Made by a program: the position numbers and the translations under genes. Under the pieces are notes generated by a model. The model saw only the letters and a list, made by a program, of their open reading frames with translations. It did not search any database and had not been told where the DNA came from. This document shows, piece after piece, positions 1-7,740 of a stretch of 64,000 nt of DNA (position 1 is its first letter; each line of letters opens with the position of its first letter). The DNA comes from Armatimonadetes bacterium UBA1398 (GTDB lineage: Bacteria > Armatimonadota > Zipacnadia > UBA1398), in assembly GCA_002305165.1 (NCBI GenBank), contig DBQI01000065.1, positions 157,211 to 221,210 of the forward strand. Direction: 5' to 3'.

Positions 1-1661
1 AGGATCGACATCACGCGCGTCGGGGCAAGCTCCGTGGCTCGGCGGTAGTGCGGCTCGGCGCGCTGGATCTCGCCCACCCGAACCAGGCAGTCGGCGAGCG
101 CCTCGTGGCTCACCGCGCGGCGCGGATTCGCCGCCAGCACGGGCGCGAAGCTGGCCTCGAGATCGGGGATCGACGCGGGATCCAGGGCGAGCTTCCTGCG
201 CAGGGGCGTCGCGTCCGGGCGGAACCATGCGAAGGCCCGGTCATACTGGCGGGCGGCGGCCGCAACCATCCCCGTGGACTCGCTCCCCTCCGCCCGCCGC
301 ATCGCCGCACCGGAGACAGCCACGGACCCGGCCGTCGTGACGACGCCCAGCCCCAGCAACAGGAGCAGGACGCCGAGCCAACGTGGGCTCCGCGGCTCGG
401 GGACCCTGCCGCTAAGGAGCTCCGCGGCGCCTACCAGAGCCATCAGGGCGACCAGGGTCGGCCTCACGGTCAGGTCGGACTCGAGCAGTCCGTGGACGAG
501 GACCGCGACAACGCCACACGCCGCCGCGATGAGCAGAAGGCGACCGCGGCCCGGCTCGGCTCGCAGCGACGCGCGCGCCGCGCGGGCGGCCGCCCACACG
601 AGGGCGCCGATGAGCAGCGCCGCCGCGGGCAGGCCGCTCTCCACCGCCACGTGGAGGGCGTCCTGGTGGGCGTGGAGCGTTGGCCCCACGTCGGCGACGG
701 CGGAGTGCGCGATGGGATAGGCGCCCGGGCCCCAACCCAGGAGGGGACGCTCCAGGGCAGCCGCGCACGCCGCCTTCCAGCAGTGTAGCCGGAACATCAG
801 GGAGTGGTTCACCGTGAAGGTCGTGACGAGCCGCACGCTCAGGGGCTTGATGGAGAGGAAGGCCAGGATCAGCAGGGCCAGTCCTCCACCGGCCACCTTG
901 AGCCGGCGCAGGGCGGACCCGGGCATGGCGAGGAGCGCGAAGAGGAAGAGGCCCGCGAGAAAGGACCCGATGCCCGCCCGGGACTGGGTGAGCGGCACGG
1001 CGCAGACCATGACCGCCACCACGAACCAGCCCAGCAGCCGAAGCGCGCGCTCCCGGGCGAGCAGGGCGAGGGCGACGGACACAGGGGTCGCGAGCGCCAG
1101 GTAACCCGCTAGGGCGTTGGGGTTGGTGAAGGTTCCGAAGGTCCGCCAGTCATACGCTCCGAGGGTCACGGCATTTCGGAGCCACTGGGTGAGCCCCGAC
1201 GTGGCGGCGATGAGGCCGCCCGCCACGAGGGCGATGGCCACACGGTAGGCCGCGCTTTCGCGATGCTCGGGCCGGACTAACAGGGGCACGAAGGCGGCGG
1301 CTCCCGCCGCGCAGATCCGCGTCAGCTCAGGCACGCTGTACCCGCGGTCCACGGTGGCGCTCACGGCGGCGGCGACTAGGATCGCCCAGAGGCAGAGGAG
1401 CAGGAGCGGACCGCGGCCCGGGGACGCTATCCGGCGCTTGCCCGCAAGCATGAGGCCGCCGCAGAGGGCCCAGCACAGGCCCAAGCCCGCGTCCAGCCAG
1501 CGGCCCGCCACCTCTGTATCGAATGCCGCGAGCCATGGGCCGAGAAACAGGCACAGGAGCAGCGGTCCCTCGACGAAGGGGTCGAGGCCCCGTAGAGCCG
1601 CTAGGGGGGCTGGGGCGGCAGGAGGCTGGCCTCGAGGACCGCGCCGGCGGGGCTTGGGCAT
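1..1661 (-). CDS. O-antigen ligase/polymerase family membrane protein (3' end outside window)
   Basis: Reading the minus strand from the ATG at 1661 gives an open frame of over 550 codons that leaves the window before its stop. It begins MPKPRRRG and has about ten hydrophobic segments. Family hallmarks of WaaL/Wzy_C ligases are visible: a TNPNALAGYLAL stretch near residue 180, and a RPLLGWGPGAYP segment followed by an HAHQDALH loop. After the membrane part comes a soluble tail with a tetratricopeptide-like helix pair (SHEALADCLVRVGEIQRAEP). The family joins or polymerises surface glycans at the outer face of the inner membrane. The start overlaps the stop of the upstream glycosyltransferase (TGATG), so the two are probably translationally coupled. 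The exact substrate cannot be told. Confidence 0.8.
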   Translation of the reverse strand, partial: MPKPRRRGPRGQPPAAPAPLAALRGLDPFVEGPLLLCLFLGPWLAAFDTEVAGRWLDAGLGLCWALCGGLMLAGKRRIASPGRGPLLLLCLWAILVAAAVSATVDRGYSVPELTRICAAGAAAFVPLLVRPEHRESAAYRVAIALVAGGLIAATSGLTQWLRNAVTLGAYDWRTFGTFTNPNALAGYLALATPVSVALALLARERALRLLGWFVVAVMVCAVPLTQSRAGIGSFLAGLFLFALLAMPGSALRRLKVAGGGLALLILAFLSIKPLSVRLVTTFTVNHSLMFRLHCWKAACAAALERPLLGWGPGAYPIAHSAVADVGPTLHAHQDALHVAVESGLPAAALLIGALVWAAARAARASLRAEPGRGRLLLIAAACGVVAVLVHGLLESDLTVRPTLVALMALVGAAELLSGRVPEPRSPRWLGVLLLLLGLGVVTTAGSVAVSGAAMRRAEGSESTGMVAAAARQYDRAFAWFRPDATPLRRKLALDPASIPDLEASFAPVLAANPRRAVSHEALADCLVRVGEIQRAEPHYRRATELAPTRVMSI

Positions 1662-2548
1662 CACCGGCGCCCCTTGGCCTGCCGGGCCTGCTTCCGCTCC
1701 AGACTCCGGCGATGGGCCTGTCTCAGCGCGTGGCGGAGTCCGATGCCTAGCGGGTACAGGGGCCTCAGGAGCAGCGGAGTGCGGTCCCGGAGATGTTTCC
1801 GGTAGTAGCGCGCCATGCTGAGGTGGTGCTCGCGGATCATCCGCGCCTGGGCCTTGTCTGAGGCGGCGCCGATGGTGTGCTCCACGACGGCGCCGGGATG
1901 GTGCACCACGCGGCGGCCCGCGTCCCACAGCCGTCGGCAGATGTCGATGTCCTCGCAGTACATGAAGAAGCCCTCGTCGAACCCGCCCAGGGCGTCGAAG
2001 GCGGCCCGAGGGAACATCATCGCCGAGCCCGAGAGCCAGTCCACGTCGGCGGGCCGGTCCAGGGAGAGGTCATCCATGAGGTAGCTCGCGGCGTACCGAT
2101 TGGCGGGGAAGAGCCGGCCGAGAGGGGTGTGCCGGAAGAGGGCGGCGCCCACGGTGGGGAACCGCCGGGCCGACGGCTGCCGCCGGCCCTCGCCGTCGAT
2201 CATCCGCGGCCCCACGACCCCCGCCTCGGGATGCTCGGCGAGGTACTCCACCAGCACCTGGATCGCCCGCTCGTGGACCCGGGTGTCGGGGTTGAGGATG
2301 AAGAGCCACTCCCCGGAGGCCCGCTCCACGGCACGGTTCACACCGGCGCCGAACCCGAGGTTGCCGCCCGTGCCGAAGACCATCGCCTCGGGCAGCTCCG
2401 CCGCGAGCCGCTCGACCGAGCCGTCGCCCGAGTCGTTGTCCGCCACGATAAGCTCCCACGGGAGGTCGCCCGCGCCGGCGGCGAGGGTCGATGCCATCGC
2501 CAAGGTCTCGTCGGTGGTTCGCCAGTTGACCACACACACTGAGACCAT
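1661..2548 (-). CDS. Glycosyltransferase family 2 (rhamnosyltransferase-like)
   Basis: A 295-residue GT-A glycosyltransferase. It starts MVSVCVVNW and shows the family blocks VADNDSGDGS (nucleotide-sugar binding), GGNLGFGAGVNRA (typical of the WbbL/RfbF-like branch), and LNPDTR, the variant of the metal-binding motif found in this branch. A later segment, FFMYCEDIDICRRLWDAG, is the conserved acceptor-side block that contains the likely catalytic acidic residues. It is expected to transfer a sugar from a nucleotide donor onto a growing polysaccharide on the cytoplasmic face. It is coupled to the O-antigen ligase-like gene downstream, which supports a role in surface polysaccharide assembly. 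The sugar is unknown. Confidence 0.88.
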   Translation of the reverse strand: MVSVCVVNWRTTDETLAMASTLAAGAGDLPWELIVADNDSGDGSVERLAAELPEAMVFGTGGNLGFGAGVNRAVERASGEWLFILNPDTRVHERAIQVLVEYLAEHPEAGVVGPRMIDGEGRRQPSARRFPTVGAALFRHTPLGRLFPANRYAASYLMDDLSLDRPADVDWLSGSAMMFPRAAFDALGGFDEGFFMYCEDIDICRRLWDAGRRVVHHPGAVVEHTIGAASDKAQARMIREHHLSMARYYRKHLRDRTPLLLRPLYPLGIGLRHALRQAHRRSLERKQARQAKGRR

Positions 2549-2578
2549 GGCCCGGTTAGCCGCCCTCCGCCGTGACGG

Positions 2579-2809
2579 TCATTCGCTGGCCGAGTCCGAT
2601 TCGCCGGCCGACGCATCCGCCTTGTACCGCTTCAAGGCTTCCGCGCCCTCGCGCTGCACGGCCTCGTCGATGAGCATGACGGGCACGCCGTCGCGCACAG
2701 GGTACGCGTTGCCACATCGCGTGCACACGAGCACGGCCTGCCCGAAGGCATCCAGCGGCGCCCGATCGGCCGGGCACCGCAGGTACTTGATGAGATCCTC
2801 GTAAGCCAT
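2579..2809 (-). CDS. Trm112/UPF0434-like small zinc-ribbon protein
   Basis: A 76-residue protein with the Trm112-family pattern. An LIKYLRCPADRAPL block near the start is followed by a CTRCGNAYPVRDGVPVML block, so three or four cysteines could bind zinc. In bacteria these short proteins are often called YcaR or UPF0434. In eukaryotes and archaea Trm112 is an activating partner of methyltransferases; the bacterial role is less clear. The C-terminus carries an extra acidic/serine tail (ASAGESDSASE). It lies 30 bp upstream of the glycosyltransferase on the same strand, so it may head that operon. Confidence 0.75.
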   Translation of the reverse strand: MAYEDLIKYLRCPADRAPLDAFGQAVLVCTRCGNAYPVRDGVPVMLIDEAVQREGAEALKRYKADASAGESDSASE

Positions 2810-2898
2810 CGGCGCTCTCGCCTCCCCAGGATCGGTCGATCACGATGCCTAGCCTTCTTCGCTCCGCAGCGCCAACGCCCTGCGAGGATGGTCGCCTT

Positions 2899-2963
2899 GG
2901 CGGCTTCCGCCATTACACCTCAGCGGATGTGGCGGATTCCGCGCGATGTTGGCGGTTTCCGCC
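2899..2963. promoter_or_regulatory. Three GGCGGnTTCCGCC palindromes upstream of the sigma factor
   Basis: Three copies of a 13-bp palindrome lie at 2899-2911 (GGCGGCTTCCGCC), 2931-2943 (GGCGGATTCCGCG, one arm imperfect) and 2951-2963 (GGCGGTTTCCGCC). Their starts are 32 and 20 bp apart, close to whole helical turns. They sit in the divergent gap between the Trm112-like gene and the sigma factor, 73-137 bp upstream of the sigma start. This looks like an operator array. No binding protein can be named from the sequence. Confidence 0.4.
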
Positions 2964-3035
2964 GATTCGGGCCCTCGGAGGGGCCAGATGGGGTGGCAAA
3001 TTCGTTGCACACATTACTCATTGGAGGTGATCATA

Positions 3036-3629
3036 ATGTCACACATCGCCGTTGAGAGGCTCTCCACCGCCGCCTTGGTCGATCGGGTCCAGCGCGGGGA
3101 TGCCCGCGCCTTCGAGCTTCTCTGGGAGCGGTCGGAGCCGCGCGTCCATTCGGTCGTCCGAGCTTACGTGACCAACCGCGAGGACCGCGAGGACCTGGTT
3201 CGGGAGGTGCTCCTCAAGGCCTTCCAGTCCCTGGACACCTTGCGTGACGCGCGCCAGTTCCACCCCTGGCTCGACTCCACCGCCCGGCGCCGATGCGTCG
3301 ACTTCCTGCGGCACCGAGGGAAGCTGACCTTCTACTCGCTCGATGAGCCGATGGAGCCGGACGGCGAGGAGGGCTCGCGGGACGTGCCCTCCCCGGAGCC
3401 GCGGGTGGAGGACCAGGCCGTCGCTCGGTCGATGCGTCAGCGGGCCTCCCAGAGCCTCGCGGGCATGAGCGCCCGGTGCCGCGCCTGCTACGAGCTGCGG
3501 ACGGGGACGAACACGCCGGTGAAGGACATCGCTAGGATGTTCGGCACCACCGAGGGCGCGGTGAAGTCCATGGTCTACCGCGCCCGGCGGACGCTGGAGG
3601 AGGACCTGGACCCGTTCCTGGCCGCGTGA
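3036..3629 (+). CDS. RNA polymerase sigma factor, sigma-70/ECF type
   Basis: A 197-residue sigma factor. The start chosen is the ATG at 3036 because a good ribosome binding site (GGAGGTGAT) lies just upstream; an earlier in-frame ATG at 2946 has none. Region 2 is the helix around residues 25-90 (FELLWERSEPRVHSVVRAY, then FHPWLDSTARRRCVDFLRHR). Region 4 is the helix-turn-helix near 150-190 (VKDIARMFGTTEGAVKSMVY). Between them is an acidic linker. No anti-sigma gene is adjacent, since the next gene faces the other way, so control may rest on transcription from the palindrome-rich upstream region. Confidence 0.88.
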   Translation: MSHIAVERLSTAALVDRVQRGDARAFELLWERSEPRVHSVVRAYVTNREDREDLVREVLLKAFQSLDTLRDARQFHPWLDSTARRRCVDFLRHRGKLTFYSLDEPMEPDGEEGSRDVPSPEPRVEDQAVARSMRQRASQSLAGMSARCRACYELRTGTNTPVKDIARMFGTTEGAVKSMVYRARRTLEEDLDPFLAA

Positions 3630-3645
3630 TGAGGGAGCCGTCGCG

Positions 3646-4722
3646 TCAGCCCACGACCCTCGGCTGCATCGCCTTGAGAGCCTGGAAGTAGTAGCGGTAG
3701 TTCTCTACGCTCGTGCCCGGCACGATAAGGTGGTCCGGCAGGGGGATGAAGCCGCCGTCGCGCATGAGCGGCAGGCGGCGCTCCAGCTCGGCGTCGATGG
3801 CCGCCGGGCCCTTGGGGATCGCCAGCTTGTCCACGCCGCCGACGACCCGGAGCTCCTTGCCGTACTGCCGGCGGAAGGCCATAGGGTCGGCGCCCCACAC
3901 GCCGATCTCGATGGGGAACATCACATTGACGCCGCCCTCCATCCAACCCGGCACCAGGTCGTCGATGTACCCGTCGCAGTCCACGAGGTAGAGGTCGCAG
4001 CCGTACTCCCGCAGCTTCGATGAGATCTTGCCGTAGGCCGGCACCACGCAGCGCTCCCACAGTCGGGGGCTGATGAGCGGCCCGCTGCGGCCGCAGATGT
4101 CCTCCCAGCCCCACCCCATGTCGACCCTCACCTTGGGCAGCACCTGGTCGAAGATCCAGCAGCAGAGATCGGCGATGGTGTCGCACATCTCGGCGAAGAG
4201 GTCCGGGTCATCCATCTGGACGTACGCGAGGTTCTCGACGCCCATCCAGTTCCGGATCCATCCACCCAGGCCGCCGCAGGTGATGACGACGGGGTTGTCC
4301 CCCGCGTTGAGCGCCGCGCACACCTCGTCGATGTTCGGGGCGATGCGGTCCGGGTGGGGCTGAAGGCGTTTCTTGTACTCCGGCCAGCTCTCCCGGTCCC
4401 GGAGGATGTAGTCGATGTAGTGCGGGATGCAGCTCCTATGCTTCCAGTCCTGGCAGACGACGCCGTCGCCCTGGCGATAGATGCGGTACTCCTCCGTCTC
4501 CTCGAGCAGCTCGAACTCGAAGGTGGGATAGAGGTCGGGGTTCACGGGCACCCCCGCGGGCCACGGGTCGGTCTCGAAGAACGCCCGGCGGTCCTGATCG
4601 GGCGCCAACCCCTGTTCCGCCCACTCCTGGGTGACCTCGGGCCACTCGGTCCAGTGCCAAATCGGCAGGCGGTCGAACTCCTCGTAGCGCATGACGGCTC
4701 TGAAGCGCTCGCGGTGGGTCAT
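3646..4722 (-). CDS. Uroporphyrinogen decarboxylase (URO-D) family protein, probably not heme-related
   Basis: A 358-residue protein of the URO-D/MtaA barrel superfamily. It begins MTHRERFRAVMRYEEFDRLPI, the opening typical of the paralogues that are abundant in Armatimonadota, Planctomycetota and related genomes. A DMGWGWEDICGRSGPLISP block and a YLVDCDGYIDDLVPGWMEGG block match the family core, and HLIVPGTSVENYRYYF ends it. True HemE proteins have a different N-terminal arginine motif. These paralogues are instead related to corrinoid methyltransferase partners or are of unknown function. It is divergent from the GH4 gene, which suggests a link with sugar or methylated-compound metabolism, but this is inference. 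Confidence 0.8.
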   Translation of the reverse strand: MTHRERFRAVMRYEEFDRLPIWHWTEWPEVTQEWAEQGLAPDQDRRAFFETDPWPAGVPVNPDLYPTFEFELLEETEEYRIYRQGDGVVCQDWKHRSCIPHYIDYILRDRESWPEYKKRLQPHPDRIAPNIDEVCAALNAGDNPVVITCGGLGGWIRNWMGVENLAYVQMDDPDLFAEMCDTIADLCCWIFDQVLPKVRVDMGWGWEDICGRSGPLISPRLWERCVVPAYGKISSKLREYGCDLYLVDCDGYIDDLVPGWMEGGVNVMFPIEIGVWGADPMAFRRQYGKELRVVGGVDKLAIPKGPAAIDAELERRLPLMRDGGFIPLPDHLIVPGTSVENYRYYFQALKAMQPRVVG

Positions 4723-4883
4723 GGTCCAGTATCCTCCAGACGGTTCGGCGCTGATGGCTGGAGGTTAGGACGGGGAAGGCAACTTCTCCTTCACCGGAGT
4801 CACGGGGACAGGACTCCGCCGGGGCGGGTCGAACACACCCAGTGCAGTCCATCACTCGCTCCGACCAAGGGAGGCACCCACCA

Positions 4884-6212
4884 GTGGCCAAGATCGCGTT
4901 CATCGGTGCGGGGAGCTTCGGCTTCACGCGCACTCTCGTGAAAGACATCCTTACATTCCCCAGCATGGAGGACGCCACCCTCGCCCTCATGGACATCAAC
5001 GAGGAGCGGCTGGAGTACTCCACCAAGGCATGCCAGCGGATCATCGACGAGGGCGGGTACTCCGCCAAGCTGGAACCGACGCTCGACCGCAAGACGGCCC
5101 TACAGGGCGCCGATGGCGTCCTCGTCACCATCCTCGCCGGCGGCGTGGACATATGGGGTCACGACATTGAGATCCCCAAGAAGTACGGCGTCGACACCAA
5201 TGTCGGCGACACGCGCGGGCCCTCGGGCATCTTCCGAGCCCTCCGCACCATCCCCGTCATGGTAAGCATCGCCAAGGACATGGAGCAGGTGTGCCCACAC
5301 GCCATCATGCTCAACTACACGAACCCCATGGCCATGCTGTGCCGGGCCATGCAGCGGGAGACCAAGGTAACCGTCAGCGGCCTGTGCCACAGCGTCCAGG
5401 GGACGGCCGGCATGCTCGCCCACTGGATCGGCGCGCCCATGGACGAGATCCGGTACACCTGCGCGGGCATCAACCACCTCGCCTGGTTCGTGAAGTACCT
5501 CTGGAACAACGAGGACGCCACCCCCAAGATCCGCGAGGCGATCACCACCCGACCGGAGATCTACAACGAGGAGCTGGTCAGGAACGAGATGTTCCTCGCC
5601 ACGGGCTACTACGTCACCGAGTCCTCGGGCCACAACTCCGAGTACAACTGGTGGTTCCGCAAGCGCCCCGACCTCATCGAGAAGTACTGCACCCACGGCA
5701 CGGGCTGGAATCCGGGCCGCTACGCGTACATCCTCGATGAGTACCGGAAGATGGAGCACAGCTGGAAGGATGGCATCATCAGCTGGCTCGAGAACCCCGA
5801 GCCCCTGAACCTCGCCCGGGGCCACGAGTACGCCGCGTCCATCCTCCACGCGTGGCTCGGCGGCGAGCCGTTCTGCTTCAACGGGAACGTGCCGAACAAG
5901 GGCCTCATCACGAACCTGCCGCCCGACTGCTGCGTCGAGGTCCCGGTCTTCGCGAGCAAGGGCGCCCTGAACTCCGTCCACGTCGGCGACCTGCCTCAGA
6001 CCGTCCTCCCGCTCACGAGCACGACGGCGATGGTGGAGGAGATGGCCGTCGAGGCATGCCTCACGGGCAATCCCGAGCTGGTGTTCCAGGCGGTCATGTA
6101 CGACCCGCTGACGGCCGCCGTGCTGTCCCTCGCCGAGGCTCGGGACATGGTCAAGGAGATGCTGAGGCAGAACCAGCCCCATCTCCCGACTTTCGACACG
6201 GTCGAGTTCTAG
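4884..6212 (+). CDS. Glycoside hydrolase family 4 (alpha-glucosidase/alpha-galactosidase type)
   Basis: A 442-residue GH4 enzyme. The GTG at 4884 is the likely start: GGGAGG lies just before it, and the protein then opens directly with the NAD-binding loop AKIAFIGAGSFGF. GH4 enzymes cleave glycosides by an NAD- and metal-dependent oxidation-elimination mechanism. The expected residues are present: NYTNPM near 144-149, the metal-ligand pair Cys168-His169 (GLCHSVQGT) and Asn197-His198 (AGINHLAWF). The length is normal for the MelA/AglA/LplD group. Substrate anomer and sugar cannot be fixed from sequence alone. It is divergent from the URO-D-like gene. Confidence 0.92.
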   Translation: MAKIAFIGAGSFGFTRTLVKDILTFPSMEDATLALMDINEERLEYSTKACQRIIDEGGYSAKLEPTLDRKTALQGADGVLVTILAGGVDIWGHDIEIPKKYGVDTNVGDTRGPSGIFRALRTIPVMVSIAKDMEQVCPHAIMLNYTNPMAMLCRAMQRETKVTVSGLCHSVQGTAGMLAHWIGAPMDEIRYTCAGINHLAWFVKYLWNNEDATPKIREAITTRPEIYNEELVRNEMFLATGYYVTESSGHNSEYNWWFRKRPDLIEKYCTHGTGWNPGRYAYILDEYRKMEHSWKDGIISWLENPEPLNLARGHEYAASILHAWLGGEPFCFNGNVPNKGLITNLPPDCCVEVPVFASKGALNSVHVGDLPQTVLPLTSTTAMVEEMAVEACLTGNPELVFQAVMYDPLTAAVLSLAEARDMVKEMLRQNQPHLPTFDTVEF

Positions 6213-6519
6213 CGCAGTTCTCGGCGCGGCCGGCTGGGGTGCGAGGTCCCAGCTCGGAGGAGCTCTGGACGGGGAAGGGGCGGCAGCGCCGTCGCCGAGA
6301 CCGGCCGCGCCGCTCAGCCAGCGACCAAACGGAGATACCACTCTCCGTTTGGTGGGATTCGATGTATACGGCTGGGAGGAGGATGGCCGGCCCCGAGTGA
6401 CTTGGTGGGCCTGCTGGGTGGCAGAAGGGGTGGTGGGGCACCCGGAACCGGCCGAGGAGTGTAGTTCCCGCTCGGGGGCGTGATCCCCTTCCCTCCGGGC
6501 GTCTTTTTTTTGCGGGGGT
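6213..6519. other. Intergenic region after GH4
   Basis: About 307 bp without a convincing gene. It holds the perfect 12-bp hairpin at 6324-6353, annotated separately. Near its end a run of eight T (about 6503-6510) follows GC-rich sequence (CTCCGGGCG), which could be a weak Rho-independent stop for plus-strand transcripts. The stem before the T run is poor. Confidence 0.4.
6324..6353. repeat. Perfect 12-bp inverted repeat with 6-nt loop
   Basis: ACCAAACGGAGA at 6324-6335 is exactly complementary to TCTCCGTTTGGT at 6342-6353, with loop TACCAC. The stem is less GC-rich than its surroundings. No T tract follows on either strand, so it is not a classic terminator. It could be an RNA stabiliser, a protein site or a relic of a mobile element. 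Confidence 0.7.
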
Positions 6520-6714
6520 CTAGGTCGCCTCCTCGACGATGGCGATCTCCTCGTCGGTGAGCCCGTAGAGGTCGTAGACGAGGCGGTCGATCTGCCGGTC
6601 GGTGGCGTAGTGATCGGCCTGGCTCGCGTAGCGCTCGACGAGCGCCTCCACGGCGCGCTTGGCGTCATCGGGCGCCGTGAGCCGCTCGACGGATCCTGCT
6701 GTGTCCATGGGCAC
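6520..6714 (-). CDS. Small protein resembling the C-terminal tail of N6-adenine methylase/restriction proteins
   Basis: A 58- to 64-residue ORF. The likely start is the ATG at 6708 or the GTG at 6714, with GGGGAGGG upstream. Its second half, DRQIDRLVYDLYGLTDEEIA, is the motif that commonly closes Eco57I/TaqI-like and BREX-type methylases, where it ends the specificity domain. Here it stands alone with a new N-terminus (TAPDDAKRAVEALVERYASQ). The T-rich tract just upstream of its stop codon on the plus strand lies beyond its 3' end. It may be a decayed methylase remnant or a genuine mini-protein. No methylase or endonuclease gene is near. Confidence 0.55.
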   Translation of the reverse strand: MPMDTAGSVERLTAPDDAKRAVEALVERYASQADHYATDRQIDRLVYDLYGLTDEEIAIVEEAT

Positions 6715-6906
6715 GCCCTCCCCAGTGCGTCACGTTCGTGGCAAACGCGGCGGGGACGTGCCGGGGGGCAAGGGCTCACGGCCGCTGGCGCGAACCCACG
6801 CAGGGCATCGGGGCCGCCGCGCAGAAAGCAAGGAACCTATCCCTCGGAGAGTACCGTCCAAGGTATACGGTGTATTCCGCCCATCCCATGACCGCTGGAT
6901 CAAGTG

Positions 6907-7740
6907 ATGCCGACGGAACAGACTCAAGGCGCCAAGTGGATCCTCTACCAATCTGTTGAGGCCTTCCGTCACGCGACGGCGCTTGACTATGTCGACATGG
7001 CGGCGGTCATCGCCATCGCCTACGTCATCCTCGCCGCCCTCGCCCGCACCCGGGCCGGCCGCATGGCGTGGGGCGTCGCCTTCCTCCTCACCCTCTACTG
7101 GGTCGCCAGCCTGGTCCTGCCCGTGGTCACCTGGCTCATGGGCATGGCCCTCGTCCCTGGCGTCGTGGGGCTCATCATCCTGTTCCAGGGCGAGTTGCGG
7201 ACCTTCCTCTCGCACCTCGGCAGCCTCCTCGTGCGCCGCACCACCGTGACCGAGGACACCTGCCACCGGCTCATCGCCGCCTGCCTGCGCATGTCCCAGG
7301 ACCGCACGGGCGCGCTCATCGCCATCGAGCGCTCGACGCCGCTCGCCGAGGCCATGGCCACGGGCATCGTCATCGATGCCGAGATCTCGGCCGAGCTGCT
7401 GCGCACCATCTTCATGTCGAGCAGCCCGCTTCACGATGGCGGGGTCATCGTATGCAACCAGCGCCTCGCCGCAGCGGCGTGCCAGTTCCCCACCTCCACG
7501 AACGCCGAGCTGGACGTGACCTTCGGGATGCGTCACCGGGCCGGCATCGGCATCACCGAGTCCTCGGACTGCCTCTGCCTCGTGGTGAGCGAGGAGACGG
7601 GCGCCGTGTCCTTGGCGGTGGCGGGGGAGATACGGTACGACCTGCCGCGCGAGGAGTTGGAGGCCGTGCTCAGGGGCCTGGTGGGCGAGCAGCCCAAGCG
7701 CGGAGCCCTGTCCATCCGGCGGGAGGTGAGGGATGACTAA
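6907..7740 (+). CDS. cdaA: Diadenylate cyclase (c-di-AMP synthase), CdaA type
   Basis: A 277-residue membrane-bound DisA_N-domain protein that condenses two ATP into cyclic di-AMP, a second messenger controlling potassium/osmolyte balance and the envelope. Three hydrophobic segments lie at about 30-47, 55-72 and 76-94. The cytoplasmic cyclase domain follows, with the catalytic Asp-Gly-Gly at 177-179 (HDGGVIV) and Arg-His-Arg at 209-211 (RHRAGIGITE), the two signature motifs. Length and order match CdaA/DacA. A GTG at 6904 is an alternative start. The stop overlaps the ATG of the YbbR-domain gene by 8 bp, which is the conserved cdaA-cdaR pairing. Confidence 0.95.
   Translation: MPTEQTQGAKWILYQSVEAFRHATALDYVDMAAVIAIAYVILAALARTRAGRMAWGVAFLLTLYWVASLVLPVVTWLMGMALVPGVVGLIILFQGELRTFLSHLGSLLVRRTTVTEDTCHRLIAACLRMSQDRTGALIAIERSTPLAEAMATGIVIDAEISAELLRTIFMSSSPLHDGGVIVCNQRLAAAACQFPTSTNAELDVTFGMRHRAGIGITESSDCLCLVVSEETGAVSLAVAGEIRYDLPREELEAVLRGLVGEQPKRGALSIRREVRDD

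Noticed and set aside
5100..6779. A 559-codon minus-strand open frame
   Set aside because: It is antisense to the GH4 gene and has a low-complexity, Arg/Pro-rich start; it is a GC-driven shadow.
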